The notes under the pieces: generated by a model
Seen by the model: only the letters and a program-made list of their open reading frames with translations
What the model was told of the DNA's origin: nothing
The model's database searches: none
Program-made: the position numbers and the translations under genes
Shown: positions 41,274 through 49,676 of the stretch, piece by piece
Layout: each line of letters begins with the position of its first letter
How positions within the stretch are numbered: the first letter of the stretch is position 1
From: Brevundimonas sp. MF30-B
GTDB lineage: Bacteria; Pseudomonadota; Alphaproteobacteria; Caulobacterales; Caulobacteraceae
Length of the DNA: 64,000 nucleotides
Direction of reading: 5' to 3'
Assembly: GCF_004683885.1 (NCBI RefSeq)
Contig: NZ_CP038440.1
Location: 151,001 to 215,000 of the forward strand

Positions 41274-42698
41274 TCACAGCACCCCCTTGGTCGACGGCAC
41301 CGCGTCGCCTTCGATGCGGATGGCCTGACGCAGGGCGCGGCCCAGGGCCTTGAAGACAGCCTCGGTCTTGTGGTGGTCGTCGTCGCCGGTGACCGTGACG
41401 TGGATCGCCGCGCCCAGGTGCTCGGCCAGCGACCGGATGACGTGGGCCGTCAGATCGGTGCGGTAGTCGCCGATGAAGGGCGTGTCGAACGCGCCCTGAA
41501 ACACTGGATACGGCCGCCCGGACAGATCAATCGACACGCTGGCGTTCGCCTCGTCCATCGGCAGGACGAAGCCGTAGCGGGCGATGCCCCTGCGCTCGCC
41601 CAGCGCCTGTTTCAGCGCCTGACCCAGGGCGATGGCGGAATCCTCGATGGTGTGGTGTGGGTCGGTGTACAGGTCGCCTTCGCACGACAGACGCAGCGAG
41701 AAACCGCCGTGGGCGGCGACCTGCTCCAGCATATGATCGAAGAAGCCGACGCCGGTCTCGATGCGGACCGGGCCGCTCGAGTCCAGATCGACGGCGCAGA
41801 CGATGCGCGTCTCCTTGGTGTCGCGCACGGCTTCGCCCAGACGGTGCGGGCGGCGGCGATCCGAGGCCAGGCCGAAGGCGGCCAGCACCCGGTCGTTGAC
41901 CTCGGCCTTCAGCGACACGGGCAGACGCAGGCGCTCGCCCGACAGGTCGGCCTGGACGCCATAGGTCGTGAGCGCCGCCAGCGCGGCGGCGGGGTCGGCC
42001 GGTTGAGCGACGATGATCGGACCGACGCCGGGCTCGACCCGCATTTGACGCGACAGGGCGTCGACCAGCCGCCCGCGTTCGCGCCGCACGCCGGCGATGC
42101 GCGCCTGCGTCTCTATCATCCGCGACGGGTCCAGCGCCTGCAGCGCCAGCCGGATCAGCGGTTCGGGCAGGGCGTAGGGCTCCAGAACCGACGCGAGCCG
42201 CGCCAGGGTCGCCGGCTGGGCGATCGCCGCGCCGACGCGCGCGCCGGCCAGGCCATAGGCCAGCGACAGGCTGCGCAGCACGACCAGGTTGGAGTGGTCA
42301 GCGGCCACGGTGGCGGCCGAGGCGCTGTCGGAAAATTCGATCAGCCCTTCGTCGACGACGAGCAGAGCGGGAGCGGTCCGCGCCGCCATCTCGGCGACCG
42401 CGTCGGGCGATCCGAGGGCGCGCACGACGACGGCCACGGTCGGGCCGCGCGACGGATAGATGGCCGCCAGGGCCGCATAGGGCTCGCCCTTCGGCGCCTC
42501 GACCGAGCCGCTTTCGCGAGCAGCCAGACGCCAGACCAGCTCCAGCCCGTGGGTCAGGCCGCGCACCGGCAGGACCTGTTCGACCGGCGCGGCGTAAATC
42601 GCGGCCATGCGCGCAGCCAACGTCCTAGCCTCGGCCGGATAGCGGTCCAGGCCGTCACCGCCGGACACCAGCGGAGGAAAGGGCGCGGGCAGGCTCAT
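41274..42698 (-). CDS. hisB: fusion of a degenerate HisC-like domain with imidazoleglycerol-phosphate dehydratase HisB
   Basis: 474 aa, one frame from ATG at 42698, which overlaps the hisD stop (ATGA). Residues 285-474 are a complete IGP dehydratase with both Mn sites (FFDHML, PHHTIED, DDDHHKTE) and the end VPSTKGVL, closest in wording to the C-half of E. coli HisB. Residues 1-275 align with HisC in order (VDEGLIEF at 115-122, SLSLAYGLAG at 143-152, LRLPVSL near 258), but the NGSDE region is changed, about 60-70 residues with the NPNNPTG segment are absent, and the PLP lysine of SxSKAYGLAG is Leu146. The HisC-like part is therefore probably not a transaminase. Confidence 0.92.
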   Translation of the reverse strand: MSLPAPFPPLVSGGDGLDRYPAEARTLAARMAAIYAAPVEQVLPVRGLTHGLELVWRLAARESGSVEAPKGEPYAALAAIYPSRGPTVAVVVRALGSPDAVAEMAARTAPALLVVDEGLIEFSDSASAATVAADHSNLVVLRSLSLAYGLAGARVGAAIAQPATLARLASVLEPYALPEPLIRLALQALDPSRMIETQARIAGVRRERGRLVDALSRQMRVEPGVGPIIVAQPADPAAALAALTTYGVQADLSGERLRLPVSLKAEVNDRVLAAFGLASDRRRPHRLGEAVRDTKETRIVCAVDLDSSGPVRIETGVGFFDHMLEQVAAHGGFSLRLSCEGDLYTDPHHTIEDSAIALGQALKQALGERRGIARYGFVLPMDEANASVSIDLSGRPYPVFQGAFDTPFIGDYRTDLTAHVIRSLAEHLGAAIHVTVTGDDDHHKTEAVFKALGRALRQAIRIEGDAVPSTKGVL

Positions 42699-44002
42699 CC
42701 CTCGCTCCTCAGATCGGCCGAGCGGGCGTGGGCCTCCAGGCCTTCCAGACGCGCCAGACGCGCCGCGATGGGGCCCAGGGCGCGGGCGCCGGCGGCGTTC
42801 ACCTGCTGGATCGACATGCTGGTCATGAAGCTGGCGGTGGTCACGCCGCCCAGGGTGCGCGCGGCTCCGTCGGTCGGCAGGACGTGGCTGGGTCCGGCGG
42901 CGTAGTCGCCCAGGGTCTCGGCGGCGTGGCGACCGACAAAGACCGCGCCGGCGGCCTGGATGGCGGGGACCATCTCCTCGGCCTCCTCGACCTGAAGCGC
43001 CAGGTGCTCGGGGCCGTACAGATTGATCGCCTCGACGGCGGCGTCCAGGTCGCGCACCAGGATGGCGCGGCCTTCCTCCAGCGAGGCGCGCGCGATCGCT
43101 TCGCGCGGCAGGCCGGCGACCTGGCGTTCGACCTCGGTCAGGACATAGTCGAGATTGGCGCGGCTGGTGGAGACCAGGATGACCTGGGCGTCCGCATCGT
43201 GCTCGGCCTGGCTCAGCAGGTCGGCGGCGGCGATCTCGGGTGCCGAGTCGCGGTCGATCACGACCATGAGCTCGGACGGACCTGCGGGCATATCCACGGC
43301 CGGGCCGCCCGGCAGGGCCGAAGCCTGCTTCTTGGCCTCGGCGACATAGACATTGCCGGGCCCGAACAGCTTGTCGCACGGTGGAATGAAGCCGTCGTCC
43401 AGCTGGACGCCGAAGGTCAGGGCGGCGATGGCCTGGGCACCGCCGATCAGCCAGATGGCGTCCAGCCCAGCCTCGCCCGCAGCCAGGATCATGGCCGGAT
43501 GCACGCCGCCGTCTCGGTCGGGCGGGGTGACCGCCACGCGCGTTTCCACCCCGGCCACGCCGGCGGGAATGGCCAGCATCATCAGCGACGAGAACAAGGG
43601 CGTCGCTCCGCCGGGCGCATAGAGGCCGGCCCGCCCGATCGGCCGCCAGGCCAGTTTGGAGCGCACGCCGGGCGTCGTCTCGATCCAGGCCGTGTCGTCG
43701 GGCCGCGTCGCCTGATGGAAGACGCGGATGTTGTCAGCGGCCAGACGCAGGGCACGCGCATCGGCGGGCGCCAGGGCGGACCGCGCCTCGGCCACGGCCT
43801 GGTCGGTGACGGCGATGCGTCGGGGCGGAGCCTTGTCCAGCTTGACGGCCCAGTCGACCACGGCCGCGCCGCCGCGATCGCGCACGTCGTCCATGATGGC
43901 GCGCACTGTGTCAGTCACGTCGCCGGCGGTGCGGCGCGCGGGGCGGGCGAGGGCGGCGGCCTTGCCGGCCGCGTCGAGAGAAGTCCAGTCGATCCGCTTC
44001 AT
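42695..44002 (-). CDS. hisD: histidinol dehydrogenase
   Basis: 435 aa, last two steps of histidine synthesis. Zinc ligands and catalytic residues are in LLSQAEHDADAQVI (Gln, His), YGPEHLALQVEE (Glu, His) and the C-terminal HAR; NAD-binding region in RAGLYAPGGATPLFSSLMM. Start ATG at 44002 overlaps the hisG stop by 1 bp. Confidence 0.96.
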   Translation of the reverse strand: MKRIDWTSLDAAGKAAALARPARRTAGDVTDTVRAIMDDVRDRGGAAVVDWAVKLDKAPPRRIAVTDQAVAEARSALAPADARALRLAADNIRVFHQATRPDDTAWIETTPGVRSKLAWRPIGRAGLYAPGGATPLFSSLMMLAIPAGVAGVETRVAVTPPDRDGGVHPAMILAAGEAGLDAIWLIGGAQAIAALTFGVQLDDGFIPPCDKLFGPGNVYVAEAKKQASALPGGPAVDMPAGPSELMVVIDRDSAPEIAAADLLSQAEHDADAQVILVSTSRANLDYVLTEVERQVAGLPREAIARASLEEGRAILVRDLDAAVEAINLYGPEHLALQVEEAEEMVPAIQAAGAVFVGRHAAETLGDYAAGPSHVLPTDGAARTLGGVTTASFMTSMSIQQVNAAGARALGPIAARLARLEGLEAHARSADLRSEG

Positions 44003-44883
44003 CACATCATCTTCTCGATGGGCAGGACCAGGATGGCCGAGGCGCCCTCGGCCTTCAGCGCCTCCAGCGTCTCCCAGAAGACCGCCTCCTGGCACACGGC
44101 GTGGACGGCCACGGCGTCTTCGCGGCCCGACAAGGGCATGACGGTCGGCGAACCTGCGCCCGGCAGGATGGCGGTGATACGGTCCAGGGCGGATCGCGGC
44201 GCGTTCAGCATGACGTATTTGGCGCCTTGCGAGGACACCACGCCGGCCATCCGCTCGATGACGCTCTCCAGCAGGTCGGTCAGCTCGGGTTCGGGCGCGA
44301 TGGGCGAGCGGATCAGCACCGCCTGGCTCTCCAGCACCGTGTCCTGGGCCTTGAGGCCGTTGGCCTCCAGGGTCGCGCCGGTCGACACCAGATCGCAGAT
44401 GGCGGCGGCCAGCTTAAGCCGGGGCGCGACCTCGACGGCGCCGCGCATGGTCACGATCTCGGCCGACACGCCCCGCTCGTCCAGGAAGCGGCGCAGGATC
44501 TTCGGATAGGAGGTGGCGATGCGCAGTCCATCCAGCGAGGTCGCGCCCTCATAGGCCAGGGCCGGCGGCGTCGCGATCTTCAGCGTGCAGCGGCCGAAGC
44601 CCAGCGGCATGATGATTTCTGCATTGGCCCCGCCGTTCTTGCCTTCCTCGAGCACGTTCTCGCCGACGATCCCCAGGTCGCAGACGCCGTCCGCGACAAA
44701 CGTCGGAATGTCGTCGTCGCGCACCCGCAGCAGGTCGATCGGATAGTTCTCCACCCGATACAGCAGGTCGTTGTGGCCCTTGACCCACTTCAGACCCGCG
44801 TCGCGGATCAGGTCCAGGCTGCGGTCGGCCAGACGGCCGGATTTCTGGACGGCGATGCGAAGCCGTCCCTGCACGGTGCTCAT
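44002..44883 (-). CDS. hisG: ATP phosphoribosyltransferase, long form
   Basis: 293 aa. First step of histidine synthesis (ATP + PRPP). Two periplasmic-binding-like domains with PRPP loop region AAAICDLVSTGATLEANGL, and a C-terminal regulatory ACT-like domain (from about 220, ending ILVLPIEKMM) as in E. coli HisG. The long form senses histidine itself and needs no HisZ; many alphaproteobacteria use the short form with HisZ. 9 bp after the TrpR-like gene. Confidence 0.95.
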   Translation of the reverse strand: MSTVQGRLRIAVQKSGRLADRSLDLIRDAGLKWVKGHNDLLYRVENYPIDLLRVRDDDIPTFVADGVCDLGIVGENVLEEGKNGGANAEIIMPLGFGRCTLKIATPPALAYEGATSLDGLRIATSYPKILRRFLDERGVSAEIVTMRGAVEVAPRLKLAAAICDLVSTGATLEANGLKAQDTVLESQAVLIRSPIAPEPELTDLLESVIERMAGVVSSQGAKYVMLNAPRSALDRITAILPGAGSPTVMPLSGREDAVAVHAVCQEAVFWETLEALKAEGASAILVLPIEKMM

Positions 44884-44892
44884 GTCGGTTGC

Positions 44893-45177
44893 TCAGTCTT
44901 TCAGGCGGTCCAGCACCAGGCGATAGCCCTGGTGCGGCATGTCTTTCAGGGACCGGGCGACGCGCACCACGGTGGTTGGGCTGGCCGAGGCTTCGGCGGC
45001 GATCTCGCGATAGGACAGCGCGCCCGCATCCAGCAGCCGCGCCACGCGCCAGCGCTCGGCGAAGGCGCGCAGTTCCGACGGCGTGCACAGATCGGTCAGA
45101 AAGGCGTCGACCTCCTGCGGCGTCCTGAGGCTCAGGAGCGCGTCATAAAGGGCGGCGCGGTCGGGCGGGATGGTCAT
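44893..45177 (-). CDS. TrpR-superfamily (YerC/YecD-like) DNA-binding protein, likely his operon regulator
   Basis: 94 aa from ATG at 45177 (an ATG at 45189 lies within the -10 region). All-helical TrpR-fold: LRTPQEVDAFLTDLCTPSELRAFAERW then HTH (LSYREIAAEASASPTTVVRVARSL). First gene of the his operon, 9 bp before hisG. TrpR-family regulators of histidine genes have been proposed by comparative genomics (HisR); a palindrome overlaps its promoter. Regulation of its own operon by histidine level is an inference. Confidence 0.85.
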   Translation of the reverse strand: MTIPPDRAALYDALLSLRTPQEVDAFLTDLCTPSELRAFAERWRVARLLDAGALSYREIAAEASASPTTVVRVARSLKDMPHQGYRLVLDRLKD

Positions 45178-45181
45178 GGCG

Positions 45182-45214
45182 CGTTCCATTATGCTGTAAC
45201 GATGGAACGGTCAA
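45182..45214 (-). promoter_or_regulatory. his operon promoter with overlapping palindromic operator
   Basis: On the minus strand TTGACC (45214-45209) and CATAAT (45193-45188) are separated by 15 bp, a sigma-70-like pair. A perfect inverted repeat CGTTCCAT-N12-ATGGAACG (45182-45189 and 45202-45209) overlaps both boxes. Transcription would begin only a few bases before ATG 45177. The arms face a TrpR-like regulator gene, so autoregulation is plausible. Confidence 0.6.
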
Positions 45215-45249
45215 GGCGCGGAAGTCACCGTCGCAAATCTGCTTCAAGC

Positions 45250-46461
45250 TCAGTCGGGCGAGCCGACCGCCTTCATGGAGATGCCGGGGTCGGCCAGCCT
45301 ATCGGCGTCCACCAGCGCGGCCTTACCGATCAGGAGCCGCCCACCCATGAACTCGGCGGGCGCATTGACCGCCTCCACGCACAAAAGCCGATCACCCCTC
45401 AGGTGAAACACGGCGAAGCCCGGCGACGTCGGATCACCGCGAACGATCTGGCGGTCGGCGCCGTAAGGCAGGCCGGCGATCTGAAGTTTGACGTCGTATT
45501 GGTCCGACCAGAACCAGGGCGTCTCCGGCGGCGGCGACGGGCGGCCGACGATGGAGGCCGCAGCCTGCTTGGCCTGCTCAAGCGCGTTCGGCACGCTCTC
45601 CAATCGGTGGCGGGCCCCGTCATGGACAGGCACGGGCCGGTTGGCGACATCCCCTATCGCATAGATGAACGGGTCGGAGCTGCGCGATGCCTCGTCGACG
45701 ATCACGCCGTTGTCGCAGGCCAGGCCGGCCGACGCCGCCAGGCCGTCACACGACTCAGCGCCGATCCCCACCAGAATGACGTCGGCGCGGATCTCGCTTT
45801 CGTCGCTCAAACGCACAACGCCCGCGGCAAGCGATCGCACCTGAGCAGAGGTGATGATGTCTACGCCGTGGGCCCGATGCAGGGCGGTGAAGAAGTCGGA
45901 CAAGGGCCTGGACGCCACCCGCGCCAGCACCCGGTCGAGGCGTTCGATCACCACCGCCTGGGCGCCTAGCGCGCGGGCGGAGGCCGCCGCCTCAAGCCCA
46001 ACATAGCCGCCCCCGACGACCGCAAGCCGCCTCCCCGGGCCCAGCGCATTCTTCAGGCGCTCCGCGTCCGCCAGGGTCCGCAGCTCCAAGAGGCCTGGAT
46101 CGTCTCCGCCGGGAATCGGCAACCGTCGCGCGGTCGAGCCGGTGGCCAGCACCAGCACGTCGTACGTCTCCACAGCGCCATCGGCGAAGGTGGCCGCCCG
46201 CGCCGCCGCATCGATGCCGACCGCCCTGACGCCCAGGCGCAGTTCGATGTCGTGCGCCGCGTAGAAGCTTTCCGGCCTCAGCAGCAGGTCGTCCAAACCC
46301 GCCTCGCCCTTGAGCCAGGCCTTGGACAGGGGCGGTCTTTGGTAGGGCGCCGCCGGCTCCTCCCCCGCCAGCACGATCGGTCCGGCGTGCCCGTACTGAC
46401 GTAACAAGGCGGCCAGCGAACCACCCGCGTGGCCGGCTCCAATGATGAGAACCTTGGTCAT
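45250..46461 (-). CDS. ferredoxin reductase-like FAD/NAD(P)-dependent oxidoreductase
   Basis: 403 aa. FAD motif VLIIGAGHAGGSLAALLRQYG, ATP-type signature YQRPPLSKAWLKGE, NAD(P) motif VVGGGYVGLEAAASARALG, and FAD-binding YAIGDVANRPVPVH. The layout and C-terminal domain fit rhodocoxin/putidaredoxin reductases, which pass electrons to a ferredoxin for a P450 or dioxygenase. No ferredoxin or P450 gene is adjacent. Single gene, divergent from the VWA gene. Confidence 0.9.
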   Translation of the reverse strand: MTKVLIIGAGHAGGSLAALLRQYGHAGPIVLAGEEPAAPYQRPPLSKAWLKGEAGLDDLLLRPESFYAAHDIELRLGVRAVGIDAAARAATFADGAVETYDVLVLATGSTARRLPIPGGDDPGLLELRTLADAERLKNALGPGRRLAVVGGGYVGLEAAASARALGAQAVVIERLDRVLARVASRPLSDFFTALHRAHGVDIITSAQVRSLAAGVVRLSDESEIRADVILVGIGAESCDGLAASAGLACDNGVIVDEASRSSDPFIYAIGDVANRPVPVHDGARHRLESVPNALEQAKQAAASIVGRPSPPPETPWFWSDQYDVKLQIAGLPYGADRQIVRGDPTSPGFAVFHLRGDRLLCVEAVNAPAEFMGGRLLIGKAALVDADRLADPGISMKAVGSPD

Positions 46462-46578
46462 GCCGCCCGATACGCCATCTCATTCGCTGTGGCGATGGTC
46501 GGGCAGCCATGGTCCAAGACGATTCTCCGACGGTTTGGTCTATAGTCGGCCCATGACCCCGCGCCCGGAGCCCCGCTG

Positions 46579-47757
46579 ATGCTGCTGCCCTTCTTCGAGG
46601 CCCTGAGGCAGGCGCGCGTGCCGGTGTCGGTCAAGGAGTGGCTGCACCTGATGGAGGCTATGGATCGCGACCTGGCCGGGCGGCGGGTCGAGGACTTCTA
46701 CCATCTGTCGCGCGCGGTGCTGGTCAAGGACGAGAAGCACTACGACCGGTTCGACCAGGCCTTCGGCAAGGCGTTCAAGGGGCTGGAGACGATCAGTGCG
46801 GGCGAGGAGATCTCGGCCGACATCCCCGAGGACTGGCTGCGGCTGCTGAACGAAAAATATCTGACGGACGAAGAGAAGGCCGAGATCGAGGCGCTCGGCG
46901 GCTTTGACAAGCTGATGGAGACGCTGAAGCAGCGTCTGGAGGAGCAGCACGGCCGCCACGAGGGCGGCAACAAGTGGATCGGCACCGGCGGGACCAGTCC
47001 CTTCGGCCACGGCGGCTACAATCCCGAGGGCGTGCGCATAGGCGGGCCCGGCCGGCAGGGCCGTGCGGTCAAGGTCTGGGAGAAGCGCGAGTATCGCAAT
47101 CTGGACGACACGGTCGAATTGGGCACGCGCAACATCAAGGTGGCGCTGCGCCGCCTGCGCCGGTTTGCGCGCCAAGGCGCGGCCGAGGAACTGGACATCG
47201 ACGGCACCATCGACGGCACGGCGCGCCAGGGCTGGCTGGACATCCACATGCGGCCCGAGCGGCGCAACACGATCAAGGTGCTGCTGTTCCTGGACGTCGG
47301 CGGCTCGATGGACGCCCATGTGAAGCTCTGCGAGGAGCTCTTCTCGGCGGCGCGCACCGAGTTCAAGAACCTGGAGTTCTTCTACTTCCACAACTGCCTC
47401 TACGAAGGGGTGTGGAAGGACAATCGCCGCCGCCACGCCGAGCGCACGCCGACCTGGGATCTGATCCACAAATACCCCGGCGACTGGCGCGCCATCTTTG
47501 TCGGCGATGCGACCATGAGCCCCTATGAGGTCACCATGCCCGGCGGCTCGGTCGAGCACTGGAACGAGGAGGCCGGCGCCGTGTGGCTGAAGCGGGCGCG
47601 CGAGCAGTGGGACAAGTCCGTGTGGCTGAATCCGACGCCCGAGAAATACTGGAGCTACACCGCATCGGTCGGCCTGATCGGCGAGGTGATGGAGCAGCGG
47701 ATGTTCCCCCTGACGCTGGACGGGCTGGACCGGGCCATGCGGAGCCTGACAAGGTAG
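46579..47757 (+). CDS. VWA-domain protein, CoxE-like
   Basis: 392 aa. A helical N-terminal region (VPVSVKEWLHLMEAMDRDLAGRRVEDFYHLSRAVLVKDEKHYDRFD) is followed by a linker with GGTSPFGHGGYNPEGVRIGG and a von Willebrand A domain with MIDAS motif (LLFLDVGGSMDAH). VWA_CoxE proteins often work with a MoxR-type AAA ATPase to mature enzymes; no such ATPase is in the window, so its partner lies elsewhere. Confidence 0.87.
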   Translation: MLLPFFEALRQARVPVSVKEWLHLMEAMDRDLAGRRVEDFYHLSRAVLVKDEKHYDRFDQAFGKAFKGLETISAGEEISADIPEDWLRLLNEKYLTDEEKAEIEALGGFDKLMETLKQRLEEQHGRHEGGNKWIGTGGTSPFGHGGYNPEGVRIGGPGRQGRAVKVWEKREYRNLDDTVELGTRNIKVALRRLRRFARQGAAEELDIDGTIDGTARQGWLDIHMRPERRNTIKVLLFLDVGGSMDAHVKLCEELFSAARTEFKNLEFFYFHNCLYEGVWKDNRRRHAERTPTWDLIHKYPGDWRAIFVGDATMSPYEVTMPGGSVEHWNEEAGAVWLKRAREQWDKSVWLNPTPEKYWSYTASVGLIGEVMEQRMFPLTLDGLDRAMRSLTR

Positions 47758-47782
47758 GGCTTCACACGCGGGAGGAACGGCG

Positions 47783-48283
47783 ATGCTGGGCGCGATGATG
47801 GCGGCGGGACTACTGATGCAGCAGGTGGTCTGGGGCGCGCCGGCGGCCGCGCCGGCTCCCGAGCCTGAACCCGCGCCGGCTGTGGCCTCGACCGTGCCCG
47901 ACTGGGGGCGAGCCGATCCCTTTGCCTGGGAGCGGTCGCAATGCAGCCCGCTGATCCGCGCAGCCGGTGAAGGCGCCGACGCCTGTCAGGCGCGGGTGCG
48001 CGCGACCTTGCGCGCTGAACTGGGCGATGACGCCCTGCCGGCCGCAATGCGCACCCAGCCGATGGAGGAGTGCGGCCCGGCGGGCGAGGCCGGCCGCTAT
48101 CAGACCCAATGTCTGCCGCGCGAACGCACTGCCCAGGCGACCCCGACCGCGCCGCCTGAGCGCCGCTGCGACGTCCGCCCCCAGCGCACGGGCCGCGACG
48201 GCGCGGTAGGCTTTCAGGAAGTCTGCGAACCCCGGCCCGGCGAACAGCAGGGCCTCAGGATTAATCTCGGTGGGCGGGATTAG
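47783..48283 (+). CDS. hypothetical exported protein with Pro-rich N-terminus
   Basis: 166 aa. N-terminal hydrophobic signal (MLGAMMAAGLLMQQVVWGAPAAA), a Pro/Ala/Glu stretch, then a basic polar body with at least six cysteines that may form disulfides in the periplasm. No family recognised. Lies 25 bp after the VWA gene with an aggagg-like site, so may be co-transcribed. Confidence 0.65.
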   Translation: MLGAMMAAGLLMQQVVWGAPAAAPAPEPEPAPAVASTVPDWGRADPFAWERSQCSPLIRAAGEGADACQARVRATLRAELGDDALPAAMRTQPMEECGPAGEAGRYQTQCLPRERTAQATPTAPPERRCDVRPQRTGRDGAVGFQEVCEPRPGEQQGLRINLGGRD

Positions 48284-48305
48284 ACCGTTCTATGGGAGCA
48301 TCGAT

Positions 48306-48437
48306 GTGAAAGCGTTCTGGTTGGGCGTCCGGGCGGGCTGGCGAGAGAGCGGTCTCGGCCCGGCCGGCGTTGTTGCGTGCGCTTGCTTCGGCGCCGTCGC
48401 TGCGGCGGTGCTGCTGGTCATGCGAGCGGTAGTCTGA
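48306..48437 (+). CDS. small single-pass membrane protein
   Basis: 43 aa from GTG at 48306, with GGGAG about 9 nt upstream. A charged amphipathic start (MKAFWLGVRAGWRESGLG) precedes one membrane helix with two cysteines (VVACACFGAVAAAVLLVM). Codon use is typical for this GC-rich genome. Unknown function; could be chance. Confidence 0.45.
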   Translation: MKAFWLGVRAGWRESGLGPAGVVACACFGAVAAAVLLVMRAVV

Positions 48438-48571
48438 CGCACGCATGCTAACCCGTTCGAGGCCATATTCGGCGAGCTGCGCCGGCCCCGCCCAGCGCCA
48501 GACGCACTAGGGCCACGCAGTTGCGCGCCGTGTCGCATCGACAGGTTTCGCCCGCGATCTAGGGTTGCCGA

Positions 48572-48694
48572 ATGAACGAAGCACCCTCGACCCGACCGAC
48601 CGCCTTGCGCCGCCTCGGCTCCGTCATCGCCTGGACCGCCACGATCGCGCTGCCGATCCTGATATTCGCCCGCTACCAGGGTTGGATCGGCTAG
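48572..48694 (+). CDS. small single-pass membrane protein
   Basis: 40 aa from ATG at 48572: basic N-terminus (STRPTALRRLGS), then a hydrophobic helix (VIAWTATIALPILIF) ending RYQGWIG. No strong ribosome binding site (AGGGTTG at 9 nt). Ends 5 bp before the convergent map stop. Unknown function. Confidence 0.4.
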   Translation: MNEAPSTRPTALRRLGSVIAWTATIALPILIFARYQGWIG

Positions 48695-48699
48695 GCGCG

Positions 48700-49464
48700 C
48701 TACGCGCCCGCCTCGTCCGGCCGCAGGGTCAGGACGCGCACGCCCGTCTTTGTCACCGCGACCGTGTGTTCGAACTGGGCCGACAGCTTTCCATCCTCGG
48801 TGACCACGGTCCAGCCGTCGTCCAGGGTGTCGACCCGGCGGCCGCCCTGGTTCAGCATCGGTTCGATGGTGAAGGTCATGCCTTCGCGCAGGGTCAGGCC
48901 GGTCCCCGCCTTTCCGAAGTGCAGGATCTGGGGATCTTCGTGCATCTCGCGCCCGATGCCGTGGCCGCAATAGTCGCGCACGACGGAATAGCCCGCCTGG
49001 CGGGCGTGGCGTTCGACCGCGTGGCCGATGTCGCCCAGGCGCGCGCCGGGGCGCACCGCGCGAATGCCCTTCCACATCGCCTCATAGGTCGTCCGCACCA
49101 GGCGTCTCGCAGGGGCATGGACAGCGCCGATCAGATAGGTCTTGCTGGAGTCGGCGATGAAGCCGTCCTTCTCCAGCGTGATGTCCAGATTGACGATGTC
49201 CCCGCCCTTCAGGACGTCGTCGGTCGAGGGCACGCCGTGGCAGACGACCTGGTTGATCGAACTGTTCAGCACGAAGCCATAGCCGTACTGGCCCTTGCTG
49301 GCCGGCCGGGCCTTCAGCTCGTCGACGATGAAGGTCTCGACCCTGTCGTTGATCTCCAAGGTGTTCAGACCGGTCAGGTCCAGTTGGTCCAGGTGGGTGA
49401 AGACCGACGCCAGCAGACGGCCGGACTGGGCCATCAGCTCGATCTCTTGCGGCGTCTTGATCAT
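48700..49464 (-). CDS. map: type I methionine aminopeptidase
   Basis: 254 aa. Removes the initiator Met. Metal ligands: two Asp in VNLDITLEKDGFIADSS, His in YCGHGIGREMHEDP, Glu in FTIEPML and Glu in FEHTVAVT. ATG at 49464 overlaps the ParD-like gene by 4 bp; the longer frame to 49602 is inside that gene. Confidence 0.95.
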   Translation of the reverse strand: MIKTPQEIELMAQSGRLLASVFTHLDQLDLTGLNTLEINDRVETFIVDELKARPASKGQYGYGFVLNSSINQVVCHGVPSTDDVLKGGDIVNLDITLEKDGFIADSSKTYLIGAVHAPARRLVRTTYEAMWKGIRAVRPGARLGDIGHAVERHARQAGYSVVRDYCGHGIGREMHEDPQILHFGKAGTGLTLREGMTFTIEPMLNQGGRRVDTLDDGWTVVTEDGKLSAQFEHTVAVTKTGVRVLTLRPDEAGA

Positions 49465-49664
49465 GCCGCTGCGCGGTTCGGGTCGACGCCGGCTGCCTTC
49501 AGCTCGCGCGCCATCAGCTCTTGAAACGACAGGCCGGGGTTCAGCTCGCACAGCATGCCCAGCCTGATCCAGAAGGCGGCCTGGCCGTTGATCGAGCGGC
49601 ATGAGGCCTTGCTGGCGCGGCGCAGCTGTTCGTGCAGCTCATCCTCGATATTGACGATGCCCAT
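49461..49664 (-). CDS. ParD-like antitoxin-family protein
   Basis: 67 aa from ATG at 49664, with CGGAG upstream. Matches the ParD-like family: MGIVNIEDELHEQLRRASK and SINGQAAFWIRLGMLCELNP. Ribbon-helix-helix DNA binding is expected. No toxin gene accompanies it; instead it overlaps map by 4 bp. The AT-rich stretch just upstream is likely the promoter both genes share. Confidence 0.85.
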   Translation of the reverse strand: MGIVNIEDELHEQLRRASKASCRSINGQAAFWIRLGMLCELNPGLSFQELMARELKAAGVDPNRAAA

Positions 49665-49676
49665 GGGGCGGCTCCG

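Noticed and set aside
42240..42520. frameshift explanation for the missing HisC parts
   Set aside because: The frame is continuous and the remaining HisC motifs stay in order in one frame; other frames in the region do not carry the missing NPNNPTG or PLP-lysine segments.
41274..43379. 701-codon frame extending the HisB fusion upstream
   Set aside because: The upstream 227 codons lie in hisD and read as low-complexity Arg/Gly; the start coupled to the hisD stop (42698) is preferred.
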